NCBI RefSeq assembly: GCF_001661345.1 | Contig: NW_017962916.1 | Coordinates: forward strand, 852,461 to 916,460 | Direction of reading: 5' to 3' | DNA from: Ascoidea rubescens DSM 1968 | Taxonomy: Eukaryota; Ascomycota; Saccharomycetes; Ascoideales; Ascoideaceae | Length of the DNA stretch: 64,000 bases | In this document: piece after piece, positions 9,884-18,190 of the stretch | How the letters are laid out: each line of letters opens with the position of its first letter | How positions within the stretch are numbered: the first letter of the stretch is position 1 | Program-made: the position numbers and the translations under genes | Notes under the pieces: model-generated | The model's database searches: none | Told to the model about the DNA's origin: nothing | The model's input: only the letters and a program-made list of their open reading frames with translations

Positions 9884-10453
9884 GTTATAAGCAAATGTAG
9901 TGAATAATATAATACAAGATTGTTAATTCCATATTCTTTCATTTCATTCGATTGAAATTTCAAATTTAGTTTCAAATTCAAATTCAGGTTTAAGCTCAAT
10001 TAATTATCTTTTGTTTTTGTCTTTGTTATCTTTTTATCTCTATCTTTTTGTCTTTGTCATCTTTTTATCTCTATCTTTTTGTCTTTGTCATATTTAATAT
10101 ATGTTGTATAATCTTTTTAGCTTGTTTATGCTGTTTTTTTTTATTTAATTCATTTTTTTTTCTTTCTATTTATACATGGGTAATCTACTGAATAAACAAT
10201 CAAAAATTTGAATCAATTAGTGCTCTGAAATACAAAAAAAAAAAATAAAAAAATAAAAAAAAATGCCTAAAATAGAATATTGTACATTTATACATTTATA
10301 TAAATAAATCATGGTGATAATGAAATGATCATGTTTTTCTTTCTTACCAAAATATGAAAATAAATAACTGAAAAAAAAATTGAAAATAAAATAAAATAAA
10401 ATAAATAAGATCATAAATATTATTATGGGTACCTTAATTAAATTTAATTAAAA
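9884..10453. other. Intergenic between convergent genes, no gene seen
   Basis: A 570-bp, very AT-rich spacer between convergent genes. It contains a 31-bp tandem repeat (10019-10094), A-rich tracts and the likely 3' ends of both genes. No coding or structural RNA signal was seen. Confidence 0.5.
10019..10094. repeat. 31-bp tandem repeat, about 2.5 copies
   Basis: The unit begins GTCTTTGTYATCTTTTTATC and is 31 bp long. Copies lie at 10019-10049 and 10050-10080, with a partial copy to 10094. The two full copies differ at one position (T/C). Confidence 0.85.
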
Positions 10454-11104
10454 CTATACCAATTTTTGTTTAACAAAAAATGTTCTCAAATGTCTCATTT
10501 GCCAAATACAAGTTCCAGTTAAAACTAAAGATTGAATCATTGACCATTTAACTACTCTATAATTCGTGCTCTCACTTTGATCTCTAAATAATGCTTCTCT
10601 ATCTCTCATTAATTTTTGTTCTCTTCTAATCTCATTAACTTTATTAGTTAATACTTTAACTCTTGATGTTAAAGTCCCGATTGCATCTTTGTTTTTACTA
10701 TCGAATACTTTCGCCTCACCAATTGTAAAGTCGATATTAACTTTGGTCTTGATCTTAGAAATCCATCCATATGATTGTGGATTAAAACAAATTCGATGTT
10801 CACCCGAATCAATTGCAGTAAATGTGAACTCCCCGGTGCCTTGCTGTCCCTTCTGATGAACAACTTTATGGTCATCATCGAAAACTTCTTCAACATCGAT
10901 AACTAAGCCCATGTCCACTGTGGTAGCCCTATAATCATTAATACGAGTATCGAACACCTCAATTTTGTATTTTCCCATTAAAATTGTCCCTTCTGACAAT
11001 TCTTTGTAAAAACACTTCCTATCTCCACCATTTAAAAAAAAATAAAACCCATTGGCTGTGCTCAAAACATAGAATATCAAGGTAACAAACGATATCAACA
11101 ACAT
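10454..11104 (-). CDS. ERP1: p24 (emp24/gp25L) family cargo receptor, Erp1-like
   Basis: A 216-aa protein from the ATG at 11104 (an upstream in-frame GTG at 11110 is not a plausible start). It has a signal peptide (MLLISFVTLIFYVLSTANG), then the alpha-p24 lumenal opening FYFFLNGGDRKCFYKELSEGT. A GOLD domain follows to about residue 130, with the conserved pair of cysteines (RKCFYK; HRICFN). Next come a coiled-coil stretch (TNKVNEIRREQKLMRDRE), one transmembrane segment near the C-terminus and a short lysine-containing cytosolic tail (FFVKQKLV). p24 proteins cycle between ER and Golgi in COPII/COPI vesicles and help load GPI-anchored and other cargo. The GGDRKCF-type start points to the Erp1/Erp5/Erp6 subgroup; the exact member is inferred. 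Confidence 0.88.
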   Translation of the reverse strand: MLLISFVTLIFYVLSTANGFYFFLNGGDRKCFYKELSEGTILMGKYKIEVFDTRINDYRATTVDMGLVIDVEEVFDDDHKVVHQKGQQGTGEFTFTAIDSGEHRICFNPQSYGWISKIKTKVNIDFTIGEAKVFDSKNKDAIGTLTSRVKVLTNKVNEIRREQKLMRDREALFRDQSESTNYRVVKWSMIQSLVLTGTCIWQMRHLRTFFVKQKLV

Positions 11105-11216
11105 TTTCACAAATATCTTTCTGATCTGGTGTGATATGGTTAAAGATAATCTAACAACACACTATTTTCTCTGAAAAAGTCAACTTTGAGACACCGTGGA
11201 TACTTGCGGATTTCCG

Positions 11217-11240
11217 GCTGAAATAAGCGCTGAAATAAGC
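11217..11240. repeat. Perfect 12-bp tandem repeat in the ERP1 upstream region
   Basis: GCTGAAATAAGC occurs twice back to back, about 115 bp upstream of the ERP1 ATG. Two CCAACACCC words follow shortly after. It may be a paired factor-binding site; the factor is unknown. Confidence 0.6.
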
Positions 11241-11369
11241 ACCCAACACCCAGCCTGTATCCTATAAAATCCAACACCCACCACAAAGCGGCTTCCTAAT
11301 TGGGCTGTTTAGAACTGTAGCTTATTATACTATTGTATTATTTTGCTGTTTTATATAAATCTATACATG

Positions 11370-13250
11370 TTACGAATCTGCCTCCCATCGTTTGGAATGT
11401 AGTGGAGGAGGCTTCTTCCAGAAGTACTGCTTGTGGCTTCTTCTGCAGCTTCGCAATGAGTTCCCACCTTTAATTGACTTTATCAAGCTTTTTCTGTCTT
11501 GGTCTGGGTCCTTTTCCACATCATAATAGTACTCCTCATCTAAACTTTGCCCTGCTGCGTCCTTTCCCTCTCGATAAATAACACCAATACACCTTATTTT
11601 ATTCAAGATCTTTCTTAATAGCACCTTGTCCAATTTGCTGATCAAATGGCTCACATTTTTTTGCAAAAATGCTATAGGAGTTGATGCTAATCTTGTATAC
11701 GCTAAATGGTTTATCAAAATATTTTCCAATGTTATTAGTTTTAGCTTTTTATCAATTTCATGAAGCTCCTGTTGTAAAACCATATTAAGACTGTTTTCTT
11801 CGTCGTTATTGATGTTTTCTTTATCGCTATCATCGTTATTATCATCGTTATCATTTTGAAAATTTTTGAAATTCTTATGGAAATTGGAATTTGAAAGAAA
11901 TCTCTTTCTAGCCATAGCATTTTCATAATATTGGTCTCTTTTATTTAATGTAATTATTTGGTTTATGATGTCGGTTTTATCCATCAGATTTAAATCGCTT
12001 GAATCTTCATCTTTTAGGGAATTATTGACTGTCTTTGTAATATAATCCAGATAACCAGTCTTATACAAATTAATTATTCTTGGTTTATTTGGTTTGTAAT
12101 TATTGCAATTTATATTAACCAATTCTCCTCGGATGTCTAATAAAATATTATTTATGCAGGGAATATTAACTCTTTCACCTTTTATAATAAATATAATACT
12201 TGATTTAATCATGGTAGCAATTCTATTAAAATCTGTCAAGCCTTGTTTAACTAAACTCTTGTAATCACTTTTTTTATCAATTTTAATATTTTTAATATTT
12301 TTAATATTAATATTTTTAACATTAACATTTTTAGAAAATTTATCGTTGTTCAATTCATAAAATTCGTATAGATTTTTATCATTGTTACCATGATGGTCAT
12401 TATAAATTAGTTTAACATGATAAGGTAATATTATTGACACACCATTCAAACTTAGACAATCAATTATTATGGAATTATTTAATGAATTGTAATGAATTAA
12501 AAGATGGTTTCTTGAGACATATTTATTGCCATTATTTATTATAATGTCATTAGATGTTTGTTTTCCAATAGAATAAGAATTGGTCGTGTGATTTATATTA
12601 ATATTGGTGATATAATCATTATTCATTTCACTATCGTTATCATTGTCATTATCGTTATTGTTGTGATTATAATTGCAATTATAATAACTGTCCTTCTCAT
12701 CACGTTCGCAGCTACTACTTCTATTATTGTTATCAGGAGTCTGAGATTTGCTAATTAAACGGGGTTTATTAGTGGCTCTAATTGGACTCTCATAATTGAT
12801 TTTATCACTGACTTGAGCAGTGAATTGATTAGCGATAGGAGTTATATTATTAATATCAGCAGTATTTTGATTGTTATCACTAAGACTGTCGCTCATGGTA
12901 TCAGTGCTATTGATAATAATTTGCACTTTTTCTTGTTTTTCATCTAAATTGAATTTTAAATGAGATGAAAAAATCTCGCTTGAAGGATCAGGAGTAGGCA
13001 AATTGAAACCTGCAATCTTTTCATTGTTTAAACTGGAACTGCTAGCACTGTGTTGTGATGAATTTTTTATTGGTAAATGTGAATATCTTCTTTTTTTAGG
13101 AGTATGATACAAAGCTTTTGATATCATAATCTCGTCATCGTCGGTTTGTATATCGTGTTGATCACTGTCGGTAATCTGACTGTCGCTATCATTATCATCA
13201 GGAAAGTAATCAGCAATGGGAGAAGATGGGGGATATTGACTTGAAGTCAT
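11370..13250 (-). CDS. TOS4: FHA-domain protein of the Tos4/Plm2 family
   Basis: A 626-aa protein from the ATG at 13250 (MTSSQYPPSSPIADYF). An in-frame upstream TTG would add a hydrophobic leader that I regard as untranslated. The N-terminal third is acidic and Ser/Asn rich, and holds a full-consensus CDK-type site TPKK (HTPKKRRYSH). An FHA domain lies at about residues 220-290 (SIGKQTSNDIIIN, KYVSRNHLLIHY, LSLNGVSI), which binds phosphothreonine. The conserved C-terminal block (CIGVIYREGKDAAGQSLDEE, SLRSCRRSHKQYFWKKP) is characteristic of Tos4/Plm2. In S. cerevisiae these chromatin-bound proteins are G1/S targets of SBF/MBF and restrain gene expression during replication stress. An ACGCGT box 449 bp upstream fits that regulation. 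Whether Tos4 or Plm2 is the closer relative cannot be told here. Confidence 0.85.
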   Translation of the reverse strand: MTSSQYPPSSPIADYFPDDNDSDSQITDSDQHDIQTDDDEIMISKALYHTPKKRRYSHLPIKNSSQHSASSSSLNNEKIAGFNLPTPDPSSEIFSSHLKFNLDEKQEKVQIIINSTDTMSDSLSDNNQNTADINNITPIANQFTAQVSDKINYESPIRATNKPRLISKSQTPDNNNRSSSCERDEKDSYYNCNYNHNNNDNDNDNDSEMNNDYITNININHTTNSYSIGKQTSNDIIINNGNKYVSRNHLLIHYNSLNNSIIIDCLSLNGVSIILPYHVKLIYNDHHGNNDKNLYEFYELNNDKFSKNVNVKNINIKNIKNIKIDKKSDYKSLVKQGLTDFNRIATMIKSSIIFIIKGERVNIPCINNILLDIRGELVNINCNNYKPNKPRIINLYKTGYLDYITKTVNNSLKDEDSSDLNLMDKTDIINQIITLNKRDQYYENAMARKRFLSNSNFHKNFKNFQNDNDDNNDDSDKENINNDEENSLNMVLQQELHEIDKKLKLITLENILINHLAYTRLASTPIAFLQKNVSHLISKLDKVLLRKILNKIRCIGVIYREGKDAAGQSLDEEYYYDVEKDPDQDRKSLIKSIKGGNSLRSCRRSHKQYFWKKPPPLHSKRWEADS

Positions 13251-13638
13251 GATAAACAGAAAAATGCGAGAGATAACGAAAACTAACAGAGAGTAAAAGA
13301 AAAAAAAAAAGTGCAGGAGCAAAAAGACAATGGAAAGCAGATAATGAAGACAGTAAAAGCAAGTGTTTAAAGAAATTGTTTATTAATATATGATAAAAAA
13401 AGGAAAAAAGAAATATAACCAATTAATTTAGAAACACAAAATTGTAAAACATTTTATAACGCCATAAAATAATAAATTTCGTGGATCGTGAATTAAATAG
13501 ACATTGAAATTGAAAACAGTTGGAAAATCGCTGAGCTAAGTGGTTTAAAGTTCCATATATCACCGCTATTTCTGCTGTTTTTATTTACCAACACCAAACG
13601 CATTAAAATAATTCAATAGAAATAAAATATTCAAACAA

Positions 13639-13688
13639 ATAAAAATAAAAATAAAAAATAAAAATAAAAATAAAAATAAATAAAAATA
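13639..13688. repeat. (AAAAAT)n-type simple repeat
   Basis: About 50 bp of imperfect TAAAAA units in the TOS4-TOM22 divergent promoter. Probably nucleosome-depleted poly-A-rich DNA. Confidence 0.8.
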
Positions 13689-13698
13689 TTCTCTGTCG

Positions 13699-13704
13699 AC
13701 GCGT
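13699..13704. promoter_or_regulatory. MluI cell-cycle box (ACGCGT)
   Basis: ACGCGT, 449 bp upstream of the TOS4 ATG, in the spacer shared with TOM22. In budding yeasts this is the MBF site, and TOS4/PLM2 are known G1/S targets, so the link is plausible. It rests on one motif. Confidence 0.5.
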
Positions 13705-13785
13705 ATCCATGTGTGAGGTACCGATTTACACGTATACTATAACTCTAAAATATTACATAATACATTATTCATTACAGCTGTCTTT

Positions 13786-13803
13786 CACGTGTTCTCACAC
13801 GTG
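13786..13803. promoter_or_regulatory. Two CACGTG E-boxes upstream of TOM22
   Basis: CACGTG occurs at 13786-13791 and 13798-13803, twelve bases apart and about 140-150 bp before the TOM22 ATG. These are the binding sites of bHLH factors such as Cbf1. The spacing and position suggest they act on TOM22; the factor is inferred. Confidence 0.5.
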
Positions 13804-13939
13804 TGGCGTTTTTAAAAAACTTCAAGTGAGAGAAGAAAAAAAATCAGAGAGGTTTTAATAGGAAGAACATAGAGCAAAGTAATATTGACAATTGAAAGAG
13901 CAGGATTATAGCATCATACACAAAATATAAAACACAAAG

Positions 13940-14395
13940 ATGGTCAAACTCACACAACTTGATGAAAACAACCAGCCAGTTGAAGACTCTGTGCTTAATG
14001 ATAATGACTTTGAAACCACCTCTGAATCAGATAGCGAAAATTCCGAAGCCGATTCTGACGATGATGATTTTGATATAGAAAACGAAACCATTTTAGACAG
14101 AATTGTTGCATTAAAAGATATTATTCCAATTGAACAAAGGTCTATCATATCCGACACAACTACAGGCTTGTATTCATTTTTATCTAATGGTATTAGCAAA
14201 ACTGGTAATTTATTGTGGATAATTACCTCTTCATGTTTATTATTGGGAGTTCCATTAAGTTTATCGATTTTAAGTGAGCAACAATTATTAGAAATGGAAA
14301 AGGAATTCAATTTACAACAGCAAACTAATGATGTTTTAGCACCAGGTTCCACTAATGATGCTTTCCAACCTCTACCATCTCAACCTGCTCATTAA
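13940..14395 (+). CDS. TOM22: Mitochondrial import receptor subunit Tom22
   Basis: A 151-aa protein matching Tom22 (152 aa in S. cerevisiae). The first ~55 residues are strongly acidic (SESDSENSEADSDDDDFD), forming the cytosolic presequence-binding domain. Then comes the conserved ETILDRIVALKDIIP, a region leading into one transmembrane segment (GNLLWIITSSCLLLGVPLSLSIL, about 92-114) and a short Gln-rich intermembrane-space tail. Tom22 is the central organiser of the TOM complex and docks Tom20 and Tom70. The ATG follows an A-rich context. It shares a divergent promoter with TOS4. Identification is firm. Confidence 0.95.
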   Translation: MVKLTQLDENNQPVEDSVLNDNDFETTSESDSENSEADSDDDDFDIENETILDRIVALKDIIPIEQRSIISDTTTGLYSFLSNGISKTGNLLWIITSSCLLLGVPLSLSILSEQQLLEMEKEFNLQQQTNDVLAPGSTNDAFQPLPSQPAH

Positions 14396-14684
14396 TTCTA
14401 TTAAACTTTATTGTATTTTTTTTTCGATTTTTTCTCTACCTTTTTTTGGAATATTTTTATTCTCTTTCAATTTTTCAATTTTTTTTTGAATGTTCTTTTC
14501 CCGATTTTTATTTTTTATTATCATTATACTTTATTTTTAATTTATTTTTAGTTTATTTTTTCAATTCATTTATTGAAGATGTCAATCTTGCTTGTATATA
14601 TATATAAATAATGACAAGAAAAAACCACTCACAAAATAGTTTAAAAATATAGATAAGGTAAATATATATAATAATATATTATTA

Positions 14685-15283
14685 TTATTCATCTACATAA
14701 TCTCCATCAGATTCGTCTATTTCACTAAGATCATCAAATCTTCCAGGTTTTGTATTTTTCCCTATATCACTAGAGCGATCGTTGTCATGGTCAATAGAAT
14801 AATTTTTGTCGAGATTATTGCTTAGATTATCATCACTATTATTATAATTCATATCATTAGTTTCTTCAGCTATTTCTTCACATGCATCAACCCAATCAGC
14901 ATAAATATCAACTGGCTGACTTAAAGTATGAATTGGAGTCTGAAATGTTTGTCCACATATCTTACAATTCAAGCTTCCTATATTTGTCTTTTTATCAATT
15001 GTACATATTATTGAATCAGCATGATTACAAAACAAACATGAAAAAGTTGTTGATAATTTTCTTTTGATTTTTGGAGCCGGTTTTCTTGAAGATTTCTTTC
15101 TTTTTCCCTGTACATAGATAAATAAATTAAAGAAAATAAAATTTAATTGAATTAAATTAAATTAAATTAAATTAAATTAAATTAAATTAAATTACCAAGT
15201 AAATTATTTATTGCTTTATTAGTATTGCACCCATAACTGGAATTATATCAATTTAAGATGACGTCTCATAGATTACTTACCAT
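14685..15283 (-). CDS. ELF1: Transcription elongation factor Elf1 (two exons)
   Basis: Exon 1 is only the ATG (15283-15281), followed by GTAAGT. Exon 2 runs 15107-14685. Joined, they give 141 aa starting [18 protein letters not shown]. The zinc-ribbon follows: [15 protein letters not shown], then [20 protein letters not shown], with four Cys ligands as CxxC...CxxC, and the conserved [12 protein letters not shown]. The tail is acidic and Asn/Asp/Ser rich. Elf1 travels with RNA polymerase II and helps it pass through nucleosomes, together with Spt4/5. Without the intron the frame would start inside the zinc-ribbon at MFCNHAD and lose the basic N-terminus, so the spliced model is clearly better. 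Intron details are given separately. Confidence 0.93.
15108..15280 (-). other. ELF1: ELF1 intron, 173 nt
   Basis: Donor GTAAGT directly follows the ATG. A TACTAAT branch-point-like heptamer lies at 15224-15218 on the coding strand. The acceptor is ATGTACAG, with AG at 15109-15108. The branch-to-acceptor distance is about 110 nt, long for yeast, and is filled by an AATTA pentanucleotide repeat (15149-15194 in window coordinates) and T-rich DNA that contain no AG. The acceptor is therefore the first usable AG downstream. Confidence 0.88.
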
Positions 15284-15781
15284 TTTAAGTCGTTTTTATT
15301 ATTTGTTCGAATTCTCAGGTATTTGAAATAATAATATCTGGATACTATTGTAATTGCTGGATGGATCAGTTGAAATTAAATTTCTTCCTTCTTCTTTTTC
15401 CTTATTTCGATTTATCCAAAAATAGAAAGACCGTCTTTACTTACAGAAGTAGTATGTTTCAAAATAGGCAGCTCCTCTTTGAGACATTCCGAGGTCTTGC
15501 CTTATCAACATAGCTCTATGAAAAGCAAAAATAGTGAAAAAAGATTATAAAAGAGAATAAATATTTTTTGCCACAGCTTTGTGAAATAACGCTCGAATAC
15601 AATTAAGACTGTCAATTGTCTGTGAAATTAGAGTACTATTTGCAAGTAAAAAATTTCTTTATATATAGAGAAAAAGCGAGCTTAAAAAATAAAGTAATAC
15701 TCAAACAATATATAAGAAATAAATATAATTTAGTTTAGTAGTTGAAAAAAAAACCCAGAGCAAAATAAAGAGGTTTAAAAT
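15284..15781. other. ELF1 upstream region, no gene assigned
   Basis: A 498-bp spacer between the RIM1 3' end and the ELF1 start, both on the minus strand. A 24-codon minus-strand ATG frame begins at 15511 and contains a GTAAGT near its end, but I found no downstream branch point and exon to complete a spliced gene. Treated as promoter. Confidence 0.45.
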
Positions 15782-16213
15782 CTACTCAGAACTCTCCTCT
15801 TGTCCCTTAGATTTGAGGATTTTAAAAGTATCTTGGTAGAATTTTATACTATATGCTTTTGTGCCATCTTCTTTCTCGTACACTTGAGGAACTGGTTGAC
15901 ATTCAACATAAACCAAAGAACCTTTTGGGCAATATTTGGTCATGAAATCAAACGATCTTTCATTCCAGCATTCAACTCTAAACCATCTTGGAGGTTGATC
16001 TTCTTTGTTTCTATTTCTAAGTGGATTAACAGCAATAGAGTATCTTAAGACCTGTTTGTCATTTTCCAAAGTCTCTGGCTCCAAATCATTACCAACATAT
16101 CCAATAAGGGTTAACTTAGCAAAAGTAGCGTTGTTTCTCTTAAATAGATTTAAAGTGGGAGAAAATGCCGGTCTGCTAGCGAAGGAGGTTCTTAAAATGG
16201 ATGGACGAAACAT
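15782..16213 (-). CDS. RIM1: Mitochondrial single-stranded DNA-binding protein
   Basis: The ATG at 16213 gives a 143-aa protein. Residues 1-~25 (MFRPSILRTSFASRPAF) form a basic mitochondrial presequence. The rest is a bacterial-type SSB OB-fold: FAKLTLIGYVGNDLEPETL, YSIAVNPLRNR, PPRWFRVECWNERS, KGSLVYVECQPVPQVYEKEDG. Rim1 is the homotetrameric SSB of mitochondrial nucleoids, needed for mtDNA replication with Mip1 and Pif1. An in-frame TTG three codons upstream is not used as the start. The family's usual length (about 135 aa) is matched. Identification is firm. Confidence 0.95.
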   Translation of the reverse strand: MFRPSILRTSFASRPAFSPTLNLFKRNNATFAKLTLIGYVGNDLEPETLENDKQVLRYSIAVNPLRNRNKEDQPPRWFRVECWNERSFDFMTKYCPKGSLVYVECQPVPQVYEKEDGTKAYSIKFYQDTFKILKSKGQEESSE

Positions 16214-16450
16214 TTTCAACAATTAGCCAATGTGTAACAGAAAGTATAATCTTAGGTATTTTGTTATGCAATTCAATTGTGCAATTTGATAGTAAACCCT
16301 CAATTGTTAAGCTGATCAACAGAATAAAATTTGCCATCAAAAAAAAATCTGGTTTTAGTGAAAAACAATAGATCAAAAAATAGAAACAGGGTAAACACTA
16401 TATATAGGTTGTGCTTCTATCTATGTTATGCGAGCCCGAAAGCATGAAGC

Positions 16451-16524
16451 GACTTCGTGGCCAAGCTGGTTAAGGCGTGAGACTGTTAATCTCAAGATCG
16501 AGAGTTCGATCCTCTCCGAGGTCG
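16451..16524 (+). tRNA. tRNA-Asn (anticodon GTT)
   Basis: A 74-nt cloverleaf without intron. The acceptor arm GACTTCG pairs with CGAGGTC, with one G-T wobble. The D-arm contains GGCCAAGCTGGTTAAGGC (A box). The anticodon stem TGAGA/TCTCA encloses loop CTGTTAA with anticodon GTT. The T-arm GAGAG-TTCGATC-CTCTC is the B box, and the discriminator is G. A T-rich stretch downstream (from 16561) can serve as the RNA polymerase III terminator, though it starts some distance away. Confidence 0.97.
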
Positions 16525-16733
16525 TTGGTTTTGTCTGGGTCACTTCTGATTCTTAGCAGATTTTTTTCTTTCAACAATTTTTGTTACTATAAAACCTATT
16601 ATCGTACAATTTATTATGCTATTTATTTACCATGAACCAATTATATACAGACCTGCCCATTTCCGTTGCAATCACCGGGCTTTTTCTTCATAATCTAGCC
16701 TCTACTGAGTGCAAGCTCTTCAATTGAGATTGT

Positions 16734-17996
16734 CTAGCTCTGCTGATTTTTATTGTAATTTTTTATGTCATTGAGTAGTGACCTATAAGCACTTTTTTTA
16801 TTAAAATGATATTTGTTTTTCTTTTTAACTGTCTTGTTCTTTTCAGATTTTTTCTTCCCCTTTTCTTTCTCGTTCTCTTTATTTTTCTCTTTATTTTCAT
16901 CTTTCATTTTTTCTTTATCTTTTATTTTTTCTTTATCTTTTTTTTTTTCTTTACCTTCCTTTTCTTCATTATATTTTATTTCTTCACCTTCATCTTCACC
17001 TTCATCTTCATCTTCATCTTCTTCATCCATTTCATCTTTTATTATTTTGTTTTCATTAGTTTCAATCAAGTACTTTCTTGTTACATCTACTGATGGATCA
17101 TAAACATTAATCATATTACCTTGAAAAAATGCATTTTTCAACTTGTAAAATGCATTTCTTGCTTCATTATTAGTGCAAAATTGTACAAATGCTGTACACC
17201 TTATTGAAATCGGTATTCTAGAATTTTGGTAAAATCGAATATCCACAATGTTTCCAAACTTTTTACATAAATCGAATATTTCATCTGCTGTAACATCACG
17301 CTTCAATCTAGTTATCATTATTGATTTCCTTGAAGATCTCTGCTTGGTTTGAAAATAATCTATAAATATTTCTTGATTATTAAATTTTAAACCCCTTAGC
17401 TTTTTAATCGCAAACTCGGCAGATTCTATATCCTCGAATAGAATCTTGATTCCATCTTTTTTTTCATTGAAATCTATAGATAGAACATTTTTTCTTTGTA
17501 TTTCTCTGAATATTGCATTTGCAAAATTTTCCAATGTCACTCGTTTATAAACGTTTGTTACATAAATCGTATGGTTCTTTGGATGCGTTGGTGTTAAAAA
17601 ATTTATGTTGAGCTTTCTTCCACGAATCACATCCACTAACTTTCGAGTTGCAACTCGAGCTTGATAAATCTCTGCAAATGATAATATCGCCTTCTGTGAT
17701 ATAGACTTCAATGAGTCGTCTTCTATTATCAACAAACTTTTCAATCCCGAACACTTGGGAAATATCTTTCTCTGAAACTCCTCTAGCCCAAAGGACTTTG
17801 GTAGATTTGATATTAATATATCTGTGTTAGCGTTTGGATTGGGATTTCCATTGTGTTTGGTTGGTTGTTTTGTGGTTTGTTCAGATAATACTCTGTGATA
17901 CAACCTGTATTTCGATAGTGCATTGCCATTTATATTGAAGCTGCTCTTCAAAAAGCTGGTTTTCAGCAAACTGCTTCTAAACATTATTTTTTTCAT
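16734..17996 (-). CDS. Mitochondrial protein with three RRM domains and lysine/glutamate-rich tail
   Basis: A 420-aa protein from the ATG at 17996. The N-terminus (MKKIMFRSSLLKTSFLKSSF, continuing to ~40) looks like a mitochondrial presequence. Three RRM-like folds follow: about 58-135 (TDILISNLPKSFGLEEFQRK), 143-217 (HTIYVTNVYKRVTLENFANA, ending KLRGLKFNNQEIFIDYF) and 225-305 (KSIMITRLKRDVTADEIFDL, then AFVQFCTNNEARNAFYKL). Residues ~320-400 are highly charged (EDEDEDEGEDEGEE, then KEKKKDKEKIKDKEK-type repeats). An RNA-binding role in mitochondria, such as mRNA processing or translational activation, is inferred; I cannot match it to a named gene. The third RRM resembles part of the protein at 56017-56841. 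Confidence 0.78.
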   Translation of the reverse strand: MKKIMFRSSLLKTSFLKSSFNINGNALSKYRLYHRVLSEQTTKQPTKHNGNPNPNANTDILISNLPKSFGLEEFQRKIFPKCSGLKSLLIIEDDSLKSISQKAILSFAEIYQARVATRKLVDVIRGRKLNINFLTPTHPKNHTIYVTNVYKRVTLENFANAIFREIQRKNVLSIDFNEKKDGIKILFEDIESAEFAIKKLRGLKFNNQEIFIDYFQTKQRSSRKSIMITRLKRDVTADEIFDLCKKFGNIVDIRFYQNSRIPISIRCTAFVQFCTNNEARNAFYKLKNAFFQGNMINVYDPSVDVTRKYLIETNENKIIKDEMDEEDEDEDEGEDEGEEIKYNEEKEGKEKKKDKEKIKDKEKMKDENKEKNKENEKEKGKKKSEKNKTVKKKNKYHFNKKSAYRSLLNDIKNYNKNQQS

Positions 17997-18190
17997 CTAT
18001 TGCCAATTTTGACCATTTCTTGTTTTTCATTTTTTTCATATTTTTCTTTGATTTGGATGTGTTGATCATTTTGATAATTGTAATTTCAATACGAAAACTT
18101 ACCCTTCTCAATGTATTTTTTTAAAAAAAAATACCATTCTTTGACCAAAATTGTCAAGATAATGAGGACTAATTCAATGTATATCTGGAT

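Noticed and set aside
15437-15511. 24-codon minus-strand ORF ending near GTAAGT, possible first exon
   Set aside because: No branch point and acceptor leading to a continuing frame were found before the ELF1 start.
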